Assembly (NCBI GenBank): GCA_016714985.1
Contig: JADKBS010000007.1
Coordinates: 1-64,000, forward strand
Length of the DNA stretch: 64,000 nucleotides
Source of the DNA: Saprospiraceae bacterium
Lineage (GTDB): Bacteria > Bacteroidota > Bacteroidia > Chitinophagales > Saprospiraceae
Direction: 5' to 3'
Shown here: positions 17,286-26,465 of the stretch, one piece after another
Numbering within the stretch: position 1 is the first letter of the stretch
Layout: each line of letters starts with the position of its first letter
Position numbers and translations under genes: made by a program
The notes under the pieces: generated by a model
The model's database searches: none
The model's input: the letters and a program-made list of their open reading frames with translations, nothing else
Told to the model about the DNA's origin: nothing

Positions 17286-18908
17286 TCACGAATTGAACTC
17301 CACTGCTCGTTTTGGCCGCTTCCGTGCGGCGTGCTTGTGCATGGAAAACGGCTGGTGCTCGTGCAGCCCCTTGACCTCGACCGTGCCTCCGTGGGCAATA
17401 TAGTCATATTCAAAATGGTGCAGGTTGTTCATCACCGAGTGGTCAACGAGCTTCGTCCTCGATAGGTCAATTTCCACATGCATCCCTTGCGGAATGGCTT
17501 CGAGTTTCGACTTAAGTCCCAGCCAATTGGTGAAAACGGCGGCTTTTTCCACCTCCACCACGTAGTGGTCGCCCTCGAAGGAGACACTGGCCGGTGCCTT
17601 GAACAGTGCGGACATCGGCGCTCCGTGCAGCAGGTAAATCAGCACTTCCAGCAGCATCCCCGCTGCGATGCCCACCAGCAAATCCTCGTGCAGCGTGAAG
17701 AAGATGGTTACGAGGAAAATGGCCAATTGCTCCTTACCAATCTGAAAAATATGGATGAACTCCTTCGGGTGCGCCAGTTTGATGCCCACCGTGATGAGCA
17801 TGGCGGCCAAGGCGGCGTTCGGAATCATTTCAATGAAACGGCTGGCCAGCAAAACAAAGGCGAGCATGAAAAAGCCGTGGAAGAAATTGGCCCAGCGGGT
17901 CTTTGCGCCGTTGTTCACGTTGGCAGAGGAGCGAGCCACCTCCGAAATCATGGGCAGGCCGCCCAGCAATGCCGCCACGAGGTTGCCAAGGCCGAGTGCA
18001 ATCAGGTCTTTGTTCGAGTCCGACTTGCGCTTGTAGGGGTCGAGGAGGTCAATGGCCTTCACGGTCAGCAGCGCCTCCAGGGTGCCCACGAGGGCGAACA
18101 TGATGACGTATTTGATGAAAAGTCCCGTTTGGGCGAAGCCCGAAAAGTTCACGTTCAGGTGCAGGCTGTCTATGAGGTTGCCGATGTGGACGAGGGCGTA
18201 AGGCGGCTCGGTGTGCTGGAAGTCCATCGCTAGCTCGGCGGGTATGGCGATGAGCAGCACCATGAGCGGCGCAGGTATTTTTTTCAAAAAACCACCCTTA
18301 AGAAAAGGCCAGCCCATCATGATGGCCAAGCTCACCACACCGATGGCCGTGGCCCGTGGGTCGAGGCGGGCGATGAAGTGCGGGATGTCGGCGATGAGTT
18401 CGAAAGGTCCTTTGCCCTTGGCGAGGGCTGGGTCAATGTCGAGCAGCACGGGCACTTGCTTCGCAATGATGATGATGCCGATGGCCGCCAACATACCGTG
18501 GATGGCCGAGAGCGGGAAGAAGTCGGCCAGTTTGCCCATTTTCAAAACACCAAAAAGGATTTGGATGACGGCTGCCACGAACATGGCGCCGAGGGCCAGG
18601 TGCCAGCCCGTCTCGCCGCCACCGAAGTCGGCCACGGCCCCCGCCACGATGACGATGAGGCCAGCCGCTGGGCCTTTGATGGTGAGCTTGGAGCCAGCAA
18701 AAAAGCTGACGACCAAGCCGCCCACAATGGCCGAAACCAGGCCCATGAGCGGCGGAAAATCGGATGCCTTGGCGATGCCGAGGCTGAGGGGAAGTGCCAG
18801 CAGGAACACAATGAAACCGGAAGTGGCATCGGCCTGCCAGTTTTGTTTGAGGCCAGCGAGGCCGTCGGCTGGGATGGCCGTATTTTGAACGACTTGTGCT
18901 TTTTTCAT
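17286..18908 (-). CDS. SulP-family anion transporter with STAS domain, putative bicarbonate transporter
   Basis: 540 aa from ATG 18908 (MKKAQVVQ). It has the SulP layout: about 12-14 membrane helices, SGFIVFLLALPLSLGIAKAS at the start, the family signature GPAAGLIVIVAGAV, and a C-terminal STAS domain (VEIDLSRTKLVDHSVMNNL, about residues 440-525). SulP proteins carry sulfate, bicarbonate or other anions. Co-directional placement 115 bp before dabA suggests bicarbonate as substrate, as in other SulP-carbonic anhydrase neighbourhoods; this is inference. First gene of the putative inorganic-carbon operon. No strong consensus promoter was found upstream. Confidence 0.85.
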   Translation of the reverse strand: MKKAQVVQNTAIPADGLAGLKQNWQADATSGFIVFLLALPLSLGIAKASDFPPLMGLVSAIVGGLVVSFFAGSKLTIKGPAAGLIVIVAGAVADFGGGETGWHLALGAMFVAAVIQILFGVLKMGKLADFFPLSAIHGMLAAIGIIIIAKQVPVLLDIDPALAKGKGPFELIADIPHFIARLDPRATAIGVVSLAIMMGWPFLKGGFLKKIPAPLMVLLIAIPAELAMDFQHTEPPYALVHIGNLIDSLHLNVNFSGFAQTGLFIKYVIMFALVGTLEALLTVKAIDLLDPYKRKSDSNKDLIALGLGNLVAALLGGLPMISEVARSSANVNNGAKTRWANFFHGFFMLAFVLLASRFIEMIPNAALAAMLITVGIKLAHPKEFIHIFQIGKEQLAIFLVTIFFTLHEDLLVGIAAGMLLEVLIYLLHGAPMSALFKAPASVSFEGDHYVVEVEKAAVFTNWLGLKSKLEAIPQGMHVEIDLSRTKLVDHSVMNNLHHFEYDYIAHGGTVEVKGLHEHQPFSMHKHAARKRPKRAVEFNS

Positions 18909-19132
18909 GTGAAAAGGTTGATTCGAACAGCAGCGCCAAGGCTCCATTGTCCGAAAAAGAAGGTTTGTTAGATGGAGAAAAAGGAAAATAGAGACGAATG
19001 CTAAGAAGGCAGCAGGGCTGTGGTAGGAACAGTAACTTGTCAGTATGTATGCAAGTCGCTCGTAATCAATTCATTACAAAAAACACGACAAGGGTTACAG
19101 CCGAACAGGGGGTCACACGCATGCCACAGTCG

Positions 19133-19555
19133 TCAGGCGGCTGGGTGTGCGAGGTCAGACTTGATATTGTGGAAAAGCAGGAAAAGCAGTGGTTTGGAAG
19201 AGTTGGCTAGTGCTGAGATGCTTGCCTTTATTTGAAATGCTGTAAAGGTTTTGTAAGGGAATAAGACATGGTTCGGGAGGAATTCCGCAAATAAACTGGC
19301 GGATGTTGAACTATTGGAAAAAGCATCTTCTTTTTGCGTTTGGCTGAAATCACCATCATCGCCTCCATCTTTTTTATGAAGCTCCTCCGTCTCGGGTTCA
19401 GACTCTGCCTCTTCTTCGATGAGCAAGGTTAAGTCAGTTTGAACTTCACTTTCCCAAATACCGCTTCCAAGGCGACCATCAACAGGCAAATGTCTCGCTG
19501 TGACCAGCGAAAACAGGACTGTTAAAAGCAATAACCGTTGAAGGCGTTCTACCAT
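19133..19555 (-). CDS. Small exported acidic protein, unknown
   Basis: 140 aa with a signal peptide (LQRLLLLTVLFSLVTARHLP), then an acidic low-complexity stretch (LLIEEEAESEPETEELHKKDG). The rest has no recognisable domain. A good Bacteroidota-type promoter lies about 40 bp upstream, which supports a real gene. It precedes the SulP-dabA-dabB genes on the same strand at 224 bp distance, so it may be a separate unit. Function unknown. Confidence 0.5.
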   Translation of the reverse strand: MVERLQRLLLLTVLFSLVTARHLPVDGRLGSGIWESEVQTDLTLLIEEEAESEPETEELHKKDGGDDGDFSQTQKEDAFSNSSTSASLFAEFLPNHVLFPYKTFTAFQIKASISALANSSKPLLFLLFHNIKSDLAHPAA

Positions 19556-19593
19556 GTTGTTGAATGCATGAATTATTTGGATGAGGTCGAGTG

Positions 19594-19625
19594 CAAATAT
19601 ATAGCCGGATTTGGACTAGTGTCAA
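19594..19625 (-). promoter_or_regulatory. Bacteroidota-type promoter for the 19555 gene
   Basis: On the minus strand, TTGACA-like -33 (TTG at 19625-19623), a 21-base spacer and TATATTTG at 19601-19594, a full match to TAnnTTTG. The start codon at 19555 follows after about 38 bases. The surrounding gap 19556-19802 is very AT-rich (about 19665-19745) and has no gene. Confidence 0.55.
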
Positions 19626-19802
19626 GGCGGCAAAAAGAGATTCGATTTTATTTCGGTTTTATACCTTACATTAACATCTTTAATTTTAATTATTAAATTA
19701 TTATAAAAATTAAATAATTAAAGTTTATTAATTTAAAGAATAAACACCTGAAACTAAGTCGGAGGCAATCTGTGTTAACCTTCTGTGAACAAAGCTGCTC
19801 CC

Positions 19803-21269
19803 CTACCCCATCACTTCCTTCAACACCTTCACCGCAAATTCTTGTTCTTCCAAATTCAACCCAGCAAAGCCCAAGCGGCAGGCGTTCCAATTGTGGTCGC
19901 TCGCCTTGTCGTAAACCTTACCATTGGAAACAACAAGCCCTTTCTTTTTTGCAGCAGCAGCAACGACGGGCAGTTGGAGGCTGGCGTCAAACTCCGCCCA
20001 AATACTCATGCCACCCTCCGGCTTTTTGAATTGGATACGATTGCCCAATTGTTCGGTGAGCAGGTCGCAGAAATGATCACGTCGCTGCTTGTATAGCTTG
20101 AGCGCTTTTTTCATGTGCCGCTTGATTTCACCCAGCCTGAACAGTTCACCGATGGTCTGCTCCATTGCATAATCACCTTGCACATCAATCATTTGCCTGA
20201 GTTTTCCAATCTCCTTAAGGAGGTTGGGCGGAGCCACCAAAAATCCAATGCGCAGGAATTGTGCAAAGGTCTTGCTCATGGAGCCGACATAGACCACCAT
20301 GCCGTTTTGGTCGGCGCTGGCGAGTGGGAGCAACGGGCTGCTCTCGTAATGAAAGTCATAGTCGTAATCGTCCTCTAGTATGGCTATATTGCATAGATTG
20401 GCGATTTCTAGTAGCCCCATCCTACGTTCGGCACAAAGCGTAACGGTGGTCGGGAAATGGTGGTGCGGCGTAATGTACAGCATCCGTACACATTGCTTTT
20501 CGCAGATTTCCTTTACCATGTCCGTGCGCATGCCATGCTCGTCAATGGGCACCCGAATCACCTTGGCACCAAAATGAGTGAACACCCGTTCGGCATAATA
20601 ATAACCGGGGTCACCACTCAACACGATGTCACCGGGACTTAGCAGGATGGAGGATGCGAGGAAAATTCCCATTTGGCTACCACGGGTAATGAAAATGTTC
20701 TCCGGAGTGGTTTGCAATCCCCGGCTTTCGTTCAGGTGCTCTGACAATTGTTGCCGAAGGTAAAGGTTGCCCTCCACCTCAAAATAGCGCAAGTGCGGCA
20801 CATGCGCCCTACGGGTGAGGATGCTTTTGTAGGTCTGCGAAATGAGTTTGGTGGGCACCAGCCGCAGGTCGGGCCCATCGTGCAGGCCGATGATGCCGGG
20901 CGGCGCATAGCTCGGGTCGTGGATGTTGAGGTAGGGTTTTACCTCAAAGCCCGTCTGTGCCGGGAACCCGTTTTTGATGGGTGCTTCCGCAATGCGGGCA
21001 GGCTTGCGCTCCGGCAGTTTAGTGCTCACAAATGCCCCCTTGGAGGGATGGATTTCAATCCAGCCTTGTGCTTCCAAGTCCTCGTAAGCTGCCACGACGG
21101 TCTTTCGGTGTACTTCCAATAATTCGGACATGGCCCGGCTTCCCGGCAGCCTCGACCCCGGCTGCACGTGGCTTTCCTTGATTTGACAGACAATCTGATT
21201 GGCGATTTGTAGATAAATGGGAACGTTGCAGACGGGCTTAATACTGATGACGGATTTCCAAGGGAACAT
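19803..21269 (-). CDS. MocR/PdxR-family GntR regulator with aminotransferase domain
   Basis: 488 aa from ATG 21269 (MFPWKSVISI). An N-terminal winged helix of GntR type (VPIYLQIANQIVCQIKESHV, SRAMSELLEVHRKTVVAAYE) is joined to a class I aminotransferase-like domain. PLP-site motifs are present: EDDYDYDFHY (Asp that contacts the pyridine N) and the lysine in VYVGSMSKTFAQFLRIGF. MocR regulators sense PLP or amino compounds; PdxR controls PLP synthesis, others taurine, GABA or ectoine use. No pdx gene is adjacent, so the target is unknown. Transcribed away from the DinB gene, with a 375-bp repeat-filled gap between them. Confidence 0.88.
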   Translation of the reverse strand: MFPWKSVISIKPVCNVPIYLQIANQIVCQIKESHVQPGSRLPGSRAMSELLEVHRKTVVAAYEDLEAQGWIEIHPSKGAFVSTKLPERKPARIAEAPIKNGFPAQTGFEVKPYLNIHDPSYAPPGIIGLHDGPDLRLVPTKLISQTYKSILTRRAHVPHLRYFEVEGNLYLRQQLSEHLNESRGLQTTPENIFITRGSQMGIFLASSILLSPGDIVLSGDPGYYYAERVFTHFGAKVIRVPIDEHGMRTDMVKEICEKQCVRMLYITPHHHFPTTVTLCAERRMGLLEIANLCNIAILEDDYDYDFHYESSPLLPLASADQNGMVVYVGSMSKTFAQFLRIGFLVAPPNLLKEIGKLRQMIDVQGDYAMEQTIGELFRLGEIKRHMKKALKLYKQRRDHFCDLLTEQLGNRIQFKKPEGGMSIWAEFDASLQLPVVAAAAKKKGLVVSNGKVYDKASDHNWNACRLGFAGLNLEEQEFAVKVLKEVMG

Positions 21270-21319
21270 ATCGGTGGTTTGTGATTTGGAAATTATGTGA
21301 ACTAAGGATTGAAACAGTT

Positions 21320-21490
21320 GCGAAGCACCGAAACTTTGTAGCCAAGGCAAAAACCTCGGCTTTCAGGTGCAACGCACCGGAATCTTTGTAGCTAAGAAAA
21401 AAAGGTGCAGCGCACCGCAACCTTTGTAGCCAAGGAATTAACCCCGGCACTCAGGTGCAGCGAACCGTAATCTTTCGGTGCGCTGCACCT
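21320..21490 (+). repeat. Four tandem GGTGCAGCGCACCG-type repeats
   Basis: Four degenerate copies of a unit with GGTGCAGCGCACCG followed by AATCTTTGTAGCCAAGG, at about 21320-21347, 21366-21396, 21404-21435 and 21453-21490. The last copy folds on itself (AGGTGCAGCGAACCG / CGGTGCGCTGCACCT). The same unit returns at 28716-28803. It occupies most of the gap 21270-21644; nothing else is seen there. Confidence 0.75.
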
Positions 21491-21644
21491 AATGGCTTAC
21501 GATGCCGGACTACCGACTTAATAAAAACCGGCTGCCAAAGGTAGTCCAAACTCCCGCTTAATTTGCCTTCGAAACCAAAGAAAAGTTTATTCATACTCAA
21601 TCTTTTTTAGTGCGGGGCGAGAGGCCCCGTACTGTTTTTTTCCG

Positions 21645-22172
21645 ATGGAATTCTCAATCGACAAATCACTCGAAATACTGGAGCGCACCCCAGCTGTGCT
21701 TTCCACCATGCTAGTCGGCCTCTCCGACGACTGGACAATGAAGAACGAAGGCGGCGAGACCTGGAGCCCCTTCGATGTCATTGGCCATTTGATACACGGT
21801 GAGCAGACTGACTGGATTCCCCGCATGAAACAGATCCTTGAATTGGGCACGAGCGAGCCGTTTGCGCCATTCGACCGCAATGCCCAATTCGAGGTGAGCA
21901 AAGGAAAAAACTTAGATCAGCTCTTGCAGGATTTTACCCGACTACGACAAGTTAATTTGCGCATCCTGAAAGATGCTTTGCTGGATGATGATGCCCTGTC
22001 AAAACAGGGCATCCATCCTGCCCTTGGCGTGGTGACTTTGAAGCAACTGCTGTCTTGCTGGACGGTACACGACCTAGGGCATATCCATCAAATCAGTCGG
22101 GTGATGGCCAAGCAATATTCCACGGAAGTTGGGCCTTGGATTGCTTACCTTGCGGTGGTAGGTGGACGATAG
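21645..22172 (+). CDS. DinB-family (DUF664-like) protein
   Basis: 175 aa, four-helix-bundle type. Family cues: SPFDVIGHLIHGEQTDWIPR with a His in the second helix, and VHDLGHIHQISRVMAKQY with the paired His residues of the C-terminal helix. Three histidines would bind a metal. DinB/YfiT proteins include thiol transferases (bacillithiol, mycothiol) and maleylpyruvate isomerases. The exact reaction is unknown. It is followed by a GNAT acetyltransferase and a second DinB-superfamily gene (22855), on the same strand. Confidence 0.8.
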   Translation: MEFSIDKSLEILERTPAVLSTMLVGLSDDWTMKNEGGETWSPFDVIGHLIHGEQTDWIPRMKQILELGTSEPFAPFDRNAQFEVSKGKNLDQLLQDFTRLRQVNLRILKDALLDDDALSKQGIHPALGVVTLKQLLSCWTVHDLGHIHQISRVMAKQYSTEVGPWIAYLAVVGGR

Positions 22173-22289
22173 ACGGTGGACGATGGCAACCCATGCCCCC
22201 TTTGTCATCCCGTTAGGGAACTGCAACGCCACGAAGGCAAACGGCAAGCGGATATTAGCTAAAGATATAGCTTTGCCAAAAAAAAGAAA

Positions 22290-22766
22290 ATGAAACCCGT
22301 GACTAACCCGGTACAAATAATAGACTACCATCCTGACCACTTCCAACGCTGGAAGGAAATCAACGAGGCTTGGATTACCCACGCCTATTTCATGGAAGAG
22401 ATAGACCACCAGCACTGCAGCCAACCAGAAGAATCCATCCTGGCTGGCGGTGGCCATATCTTGCTGGCGCAATTGGACGGTGAAATCGTTGGGACTGCCG
22501 GACTGATAAAAGACGATGCCATGACCTATGAACTCATCAAAATGGCCGTGGACAAACGCTACCGTGGCTATGGCATTGGCCGTCTGCTTTGTGAAGCTGC
22601 CATCGAAAAATCAAGGGCCGTTGGTGCGGAATTGCTGTATTTGTTCTCCAATACCAAAGGCTCCGCAACGGCCATTGAGATTTATCGGCACCTTGGCTTC
22701 GAGGAAGTACCTTTGGACAGAAACGATTTCGTTCGGGCCGATATTCGCATGGAAATGCGGTTTTAA
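22290..22766 (+). CDS. GNAT-family N-acetyltransferase
   Basis: 158 aa. Typical GNAT fold: HILLAQLDGEIVGTAGLI (strands 2-4), the acetyl-CoA pyrophosphate loop KRYRGYGIGRLLCEAAIEKS (consensus Q/RxxGxG/A), and the end motif TAIEIYRHLGFEEVPLD. It resembles YhbS/PhnO-like small-molecule acetyltransferases; substrate unknown. The start at 22290 gives MKPVTNPVQIIDYHP, a normal beta-1 strand. The sequence between it and the next gene is an 8-bp minisatellite. Confidence 0.88.
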   Translation: MKPVTNPVQIIDYHPDHFQRWKEINEAWITHAYFMEEIDHQHCSQPEESILAGGGHILLAQLDGEIVGTAGLIKDDAMTYELIKMAVDKRYRGYGIGRLLCEAAIEKSRAVGAELLYLFSNTKGSATAIEIYRHLGFEEVPLDRNDFVRADIRMEMRF

Positions 22767-22767
22767 C

Positions 22768-22853
22768 CCTTAATCCTTCAATCCTTCAATCCCTCAATCC
22801 TTCAATCCTTCAATCCTTCAATCCCTCAATCCTTCAATCCCTCAATCCTTCAA
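22768..22853 (+). repeat. 8-bp minisatellite just before the YfiT-like gene
   Basis: About ten consecutive copies of AATCCTTC or AATCCCTC ending one base before the ATG at 22855. The array fills the whole intergenic space, so it forms the 5' leader of the downstream gene. Slippage would change leader length. Confidence 0.9.
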
Positions 22854-22854
22854 T

Positions 22855-23367
22855 ATGGAAAATCTGAAATACCCAATCGGTAAGTTTGTAGCACCGGAGA
22901 GCGTGACGCCTGAAATGCGTACTGCATGGATAGAAAAAATTGCAGCGCTGCCGCAAGAACTGGAAGCTGCCTTGCTCGGCATCACCGAGGAACAATTGGA
23001 TAGGCCTTACCGACCTGATGGCTGGACGGTTCGCCAAGTCGTTCATCATTTGGCGGATAGCCATATCAATGCCTATTGCCGACTGCATTTGGCACTGACA
23101 GAAGATGCTCCGATGATTAAACCCTACTTGGAAGCACAGTGGGCCAATTTACCGGACAGCCAATTGCCCGTGGAAAGTTCGCTGCAAATTCTGCGGGGCG
23201 TTCACCATCGCTGGGTACATCTATTGCGGAGCATGAAGGAAGAAGATTTTGCCAGAACTTATGTTCACCCGCAATATGGCAAGGTTTATTCGATGGATAC
23301 GATGACTGGGTTGTATGCTTGGCATGGGGAACATCATATTGGGCATGTTAAAATTGTGACAACTTAG
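22855..23367 (+). CDS. YfiT-like bacillithiol transferase / DinB superfamily metal protein
   Basis: 170 aa. Close to YfiT/BstA: YPIGKFVAPESVTPEMR at the N-terminus, WTVRQVVHHLADSHINAYCR with the first metal His, and YAWHGEHHIGHVKI with the two C-terminal metal His residues. BstA moves bacillithiol onto electrophiles; in Bacteroidota, which make bacillithiol, this family is common. Preceded by a minisatellite leader and a GNAT gene, so possibly a small detoxification operon with the DinB gene at 21645. Confidence 0.85.
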   Translation: MENLKYPIGKFVAPESVTPEMRTAWIEKIAALPQELEAALLGITEEQLDRPYRPDGWTVRQVVHHLADSHINAYCRLHLALTEDAPMIKPYLEAQWANLPDSQLPVESSLQILRGVHHRWVHLLRSMKEEDFARTYVHPQYGKVYSMDTMTGLYAWHGEHHIGHVKIVTT

Positions 23368-23411
23368 CATAGAAAACAAAGGCATATCGCATTTGATTAA
23401 AAACGAATCGT

Positions 23412-23981
23412 ATGAAACCAATTTTTTATCTCTTTCTGTTGTCTAACATCTTTTTTTTTCAAAGCTGCAACGAATGCCAAAAGGTACGATGCCCTGATGA
23501 TATTGAAATAAGTGAATGCCAAACTGATTTATTTCCTTATAAGGTTGGTGATAAGGTATCATTCGTTGGCATAAATAATGATACCCTTGTTTTCGAGTGC
23601 TATGAAAGGGTAACTTCACAAGAAAATACATCTTTTCATGAATTGGTAATTGACGAATGTTGTCAAGTTGTAGCTACCGACTTTAAATGTTCGTTTTCAA
23701 ATAAAAATGGAAGTAAAATGTTCTTAAGTTCAAGCAACGTTAGTAGTAAGGGAATGTCTGAAGCATACATTAAAATAGATTCAACACATTTGCGTGACCA
23801 GTGGTTCCTACCGCAAAACTGTGAGAACTCCAATTTCAAGGACACAGTGATATTGGGTGGGTATGAGTACCACAACATTTTTCTTGATACAGAGAGTGAT
23901 TCCCTAATATTTATTGCTCCAAATATGGGAGGGTTAATGGGTTTCAGAATCAACGGTAAAGAATGGCGGAAAATTAATTAA
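23412..23981 (+). CDS. Cysteine-containing lipoprotein, unknown
   Basis: 189 aa. A lipoprotein signal (YLFLLSNIFFFQSC, lipobox FQSC) is followed by a Cys-rich N-terminal part (NECQKVRCPDDIEISECQ, DECCQVVATDFKC). No family is recognised. It is clearly more AT-rich than its neighbours, which may point to recent acquisition. Its stop overlaps the stop of the convergent M1 peptidase gene by four bases. Confidence 0.65.
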   Translation: MKPIFYLFLLSNIFFFQSCNECQKVRCPDDIEISECQTDLFPYKVGDKVSFVGINNDTLVFECYERVTSQENTSFHELVIDECCQVVATDFKCSFSNKNGSKMFLSSSNVSSKGMSEAYIKIDSTHLRDQWFLPQNCENSNFKDTVILGGYEYHNIFLDTESDSLIFIAPNMGGLMGFRINGKEWRKIN

Positions 23982-25852
23982 TCCTCCTCCTCCTTCTCAT
24001 CCCCCTTCTTCCCCCACACATTGTTCTCCCTGTCCACATCGAGCAATCTCAGCGAAGCATCAATCTCCACCTTATCAACCTTCTTCAGCTTTTCCTCAAT
24101 CACAAATTCATAAGTCGGGTGCGTCCAGCGCCAATCGGGCAGTACGGAGTATTTATTGCCCGTGAACTCGGTGCCTTTTTTCGCTCCACGCATGAGGTCA
24201 AGCGGGAGATTGTAAACCTGCTTGGAACCGTCCTTGTAGGTGACAGTAATATCGAGCGGCATGGGTGTTAGGCCCTTGCGCTCCAGCGTAATTTTGGTCT
24301 CCTTGCGGCTTTCCTTTCCGACCGATTTCACGGCGTAGTCAATCGTCTTGGTGGTATAGACGAAGTACTCCTTGAACCAGTCCAGCTCCAGCCCCGATTC
24401 TTTTTCCATCACCCGGATGAAATCGTTGACGTTCGGGTGCTTGAACTTCCAGGTGTCGAAGTAGGTCTTGAATGCCTTGTCGAACACGGGCTTGCCCATG
24501 ATGTACTGTAATTGCGTCAAGATAACGTGTCCTTTCACATAAGCACCCACACTATATGGCGCATTGGCCGTGTAGTGGTCGCTGTGGATGGAAAGTGGCT
24601 CTTCCCTACCCGATTTCATGAAGCGAATCATGCCCACGTTGTTATCCAAATGTGGGTTCTCGACGGGCGTACCGCCCATCAGTTTTTCTTGCATCAAGTA
24701 GTTTTCCACCTCTGAGGTCACGTACTCCGTGAACCCCTCATCCATCCAAGCGTAGAGGCTTTCGTTGCTGCCAAGCAAGCCATAATACCAAGCATGTACG
24801 GCCTCATGGATGAACGTTCCAAGACCAGCGCCAGCCGCCAAGAAGGTGGCCATCGGGTACTCCATGCCGCCGTCGCCAGCTTCGAGGAAGGAATATGATT
24901 TATAGGGGTATTGCCCGAAATTCTTGTTGACGAAATCAAAAGCCTTGTCCATTTGGAGCGGGGCGGCTTCCCAAGTCTTGCGGGTATCCTCTTTGTCTTG
25001 GTAAAGGAAGTGGAACACCAGCCCATCCTTTCGGCGATAGACCACGTGCTTGTAGTCACGGTCGGCTGACCAAGCAAAGTCGTGGACGTTCTCGGCCTTC
25101 CAGTGCCAGGTGAACTTGTCGCCACGGTCGGGCTTCACGGCAGTGCCTTCTGGCTCGTAGCCGTAGCCGATATTCCCGCCATTCTGAAGTACGCCACTGG
25201 CACCCAGGCAGTACTTCCGGTCAATGGTAATCTTCACATCGAAATCGCCCCAGACGCCGTAGAACTCACGGGCCACGTATGGATTAGCATGCCAGCCTTG
25301 GTAGTCGTACTCGCAGAGCTTGGGGTACCACTGGGCCATTGAATAATCAATGCCATCGGCGCTATTTCGGCCAGAGCGGCGAACCTGAATGGGCACTTGC
25401 GAGGTGAATTCCATCTCAAACTCCACGGTGGAATTCGGCTTGATGCCTTTGGGCAGCTCCACCTCCAAAATGGTTTCGTTCACCTCCCATTTGCAGTCCT
25501 TGCCGTCCATTTTAAGGGAGGTGATTTTATGCCAGCCTTGCTCGTCCGATTTCAGTTTGCTGATGCGGTCTTTCACCCGTGGGTCGGGGTCGGGCAGGCT
25601 GCGGCTGCGCACGTCCATGTTGCTGTTGGGCTGGAAGGCATTGAAATACAGGTGGTAAAACACCCTGTCCAATTCGTCGGGCGAGTTGTTGGTGTATTTC
25701 AGGCGCTGCTTGCCCTTGAACTGGTGCTTCGCAACGTCCATGTCAATGTCCATCTGGTAGTCCACCCGTTGCTGCCAGCGGTCGGGCTGGGCATGGAGGA
25801 CATTTATACAAAGTAAAAAACAAGAAATAACAACAGCGAATTTTGACAACAT
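23978..25852 (-). CDS. Exported M1-family metallopeptidase
   Basis: 624 aa with a signal peptide (FAVVISCFLLCINVLHAQ). Zinc aminopeptidase of the gluzincin M1 family: HEAVH (His349, Glu350, His353) and the third ligand Glu372 in WMDEGFTEY give the exact HExxH-X18-E spacing. The substrate-anchoring GGMEYPM motif precedes it. The first half is the beta-sandwich domain (QMDIDMDVAKHQFKGKQRLK). It probably trims peptides in the periplasm or at the surface. Located alone on this strand between an AT-rich lipoprotein gene and a small membrane protein gene. Complete, no lesion seen. Confidence 0.92.
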   Translation of the reverse strand: MLSKFAVVISCFLLCINVLHAQPDRWQQRVDYQMDIDMDVAKHQFKGKQRLKYTNNSPDELDRVFYHLYFNAFQPNSNMDVRSRSLPDPDPRVKDRISKLKSDEQGWHKITSLKMDGKDCKWEVNETILEVELPKGIKPNSTVEFEMEFTSQVPIQVRRSGRNSADGIDYSMAQWYPKLCEYDYQGWHANPYVAREFYGVWGDFDVKITIDRKYCLGASGVLQNGGNIGYGYEPEGTAVKPDRGDKFTWHWKAENVHDFAWSADRDYKHVVYRRKDGLVFHFLYQDKEDTRKTWEAAPLQMDKAFDFVNKNFGQYPYKSYSFLEAGDGGMEYPMATFLAAGAGLGTFIHEAVHAWYYGLLGSNESLYAWMDEGFTEYVTSEVENYLMQEKLMGGTPVENPHLDNNVGMIRFMKSGREEPLSIHSDHYTANAPYSVGAYVKGHVILTQLQYIMGKPVFDKAFKTYFDTWKFKHPNVNDFIRVMEKESGLELDWFKEYFVYTTKTIDYAVKSVGKESRKETKITLERKGLTPMPLDITVTYKDGSKQVYNLPLDLMRGAKKGTEFTGNKYSVLPDWRWTHPTYEFVIEEKLKKVDKVEIDASLRLLDVDRENNVWGKKGDEKEEED

Positions 25853-25888
25853 GGATTAGTATTGTGAAAGGTTAAGTGAAAATCAGTT

Positions 25889-26380
25889 TCAACCCAATGA
25901 ATGGTAAACATTGCAAAGCAGTAAGACCAACACCGCACAAACAATATGCACCAAGCTCATGAGCAATATAACGGCCAAAGTTTTTTGTCGTTTTGTCTGG
26001 ACTACGAGCTGCTTGAACAAAGGAACTGACGATTTGTCCATCATCCATTTATCAATGTCCAAAAGGCCTTCCAAATAGCCGAGGATAAAAGCAGTCGTCA
26101 GCAAGAAAGCTGCTTGTTCGCCTGGTTTTGCCATCGAAAAGCTGATGAATATGACCAACCATACCTTGAAGACCGTTTTGAATACGACCTTTATGAAGTC
26201 CATAAAATCGTTGGTTACCAACGAACTGACCGCAAAATAGACCAGTAAAGTACTCAAAAATATGGTGTGTATTTCCCAAAGCACTTCATCCAAAAATGGG
26301 TGTGCATGGAAAAGCAATTGCCACAACAAAATGGCCAATACTACGAAAAGTCCAGCAAGGAGGTACAATCGTTTGCTCAT
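25889..26380 (-). CDS. Small integral membrane protein, unknown
   Basis: 163 aa with four probable membrane helices (LYLLAGLFVVLAILLWQLLF, IFLSTLLVYFAVSSLV, VWLVIFISFSMA, and LAVILLMSLVHIVCAVLVLL). A loop with LLDIDKWMMDKSS separates helices three and four. No family is recognised. It lies 36 bp upstream of the M1 peptidase gene on the same strand and could be co-transcribed with it. Confidence 0.6.
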   Translation of the reverse strand: MSKRLYLLAGLFVVLAILLWQLLFHAHPFLDEVLWEIHTIFLSTLLVYFAVSSLVTNDFMDFIKVVFKTVFKVWLVIFISFSMAKPGEQAAFLLTTAFILGYLEGLLDIDKWMMDKSSVPLFKQLVVQTKRQKTLAVILLMSLVHIVCAVLVLLLCNVYHSLG

Positions 26381-26465
26381 AAATTGGAAGGCAAATATGG
26401 GGAATTAAGTGAAATGAGCTGGTCTTTTGAACTACCATGAAGATGGACAAGTGACGAAACGACAA

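Noticed and set aside
17478..18971. Plus-strand frames of 197-251 codons opposite the SulP gene
   Set aside because: Low-sense composition, no start context; SulP motifs are on the minus strand.
22768..22853. Looked like a CRISPR array
   Set aside because: Units are 8 bp in direct tandem without spacers; it is a minisatellite.
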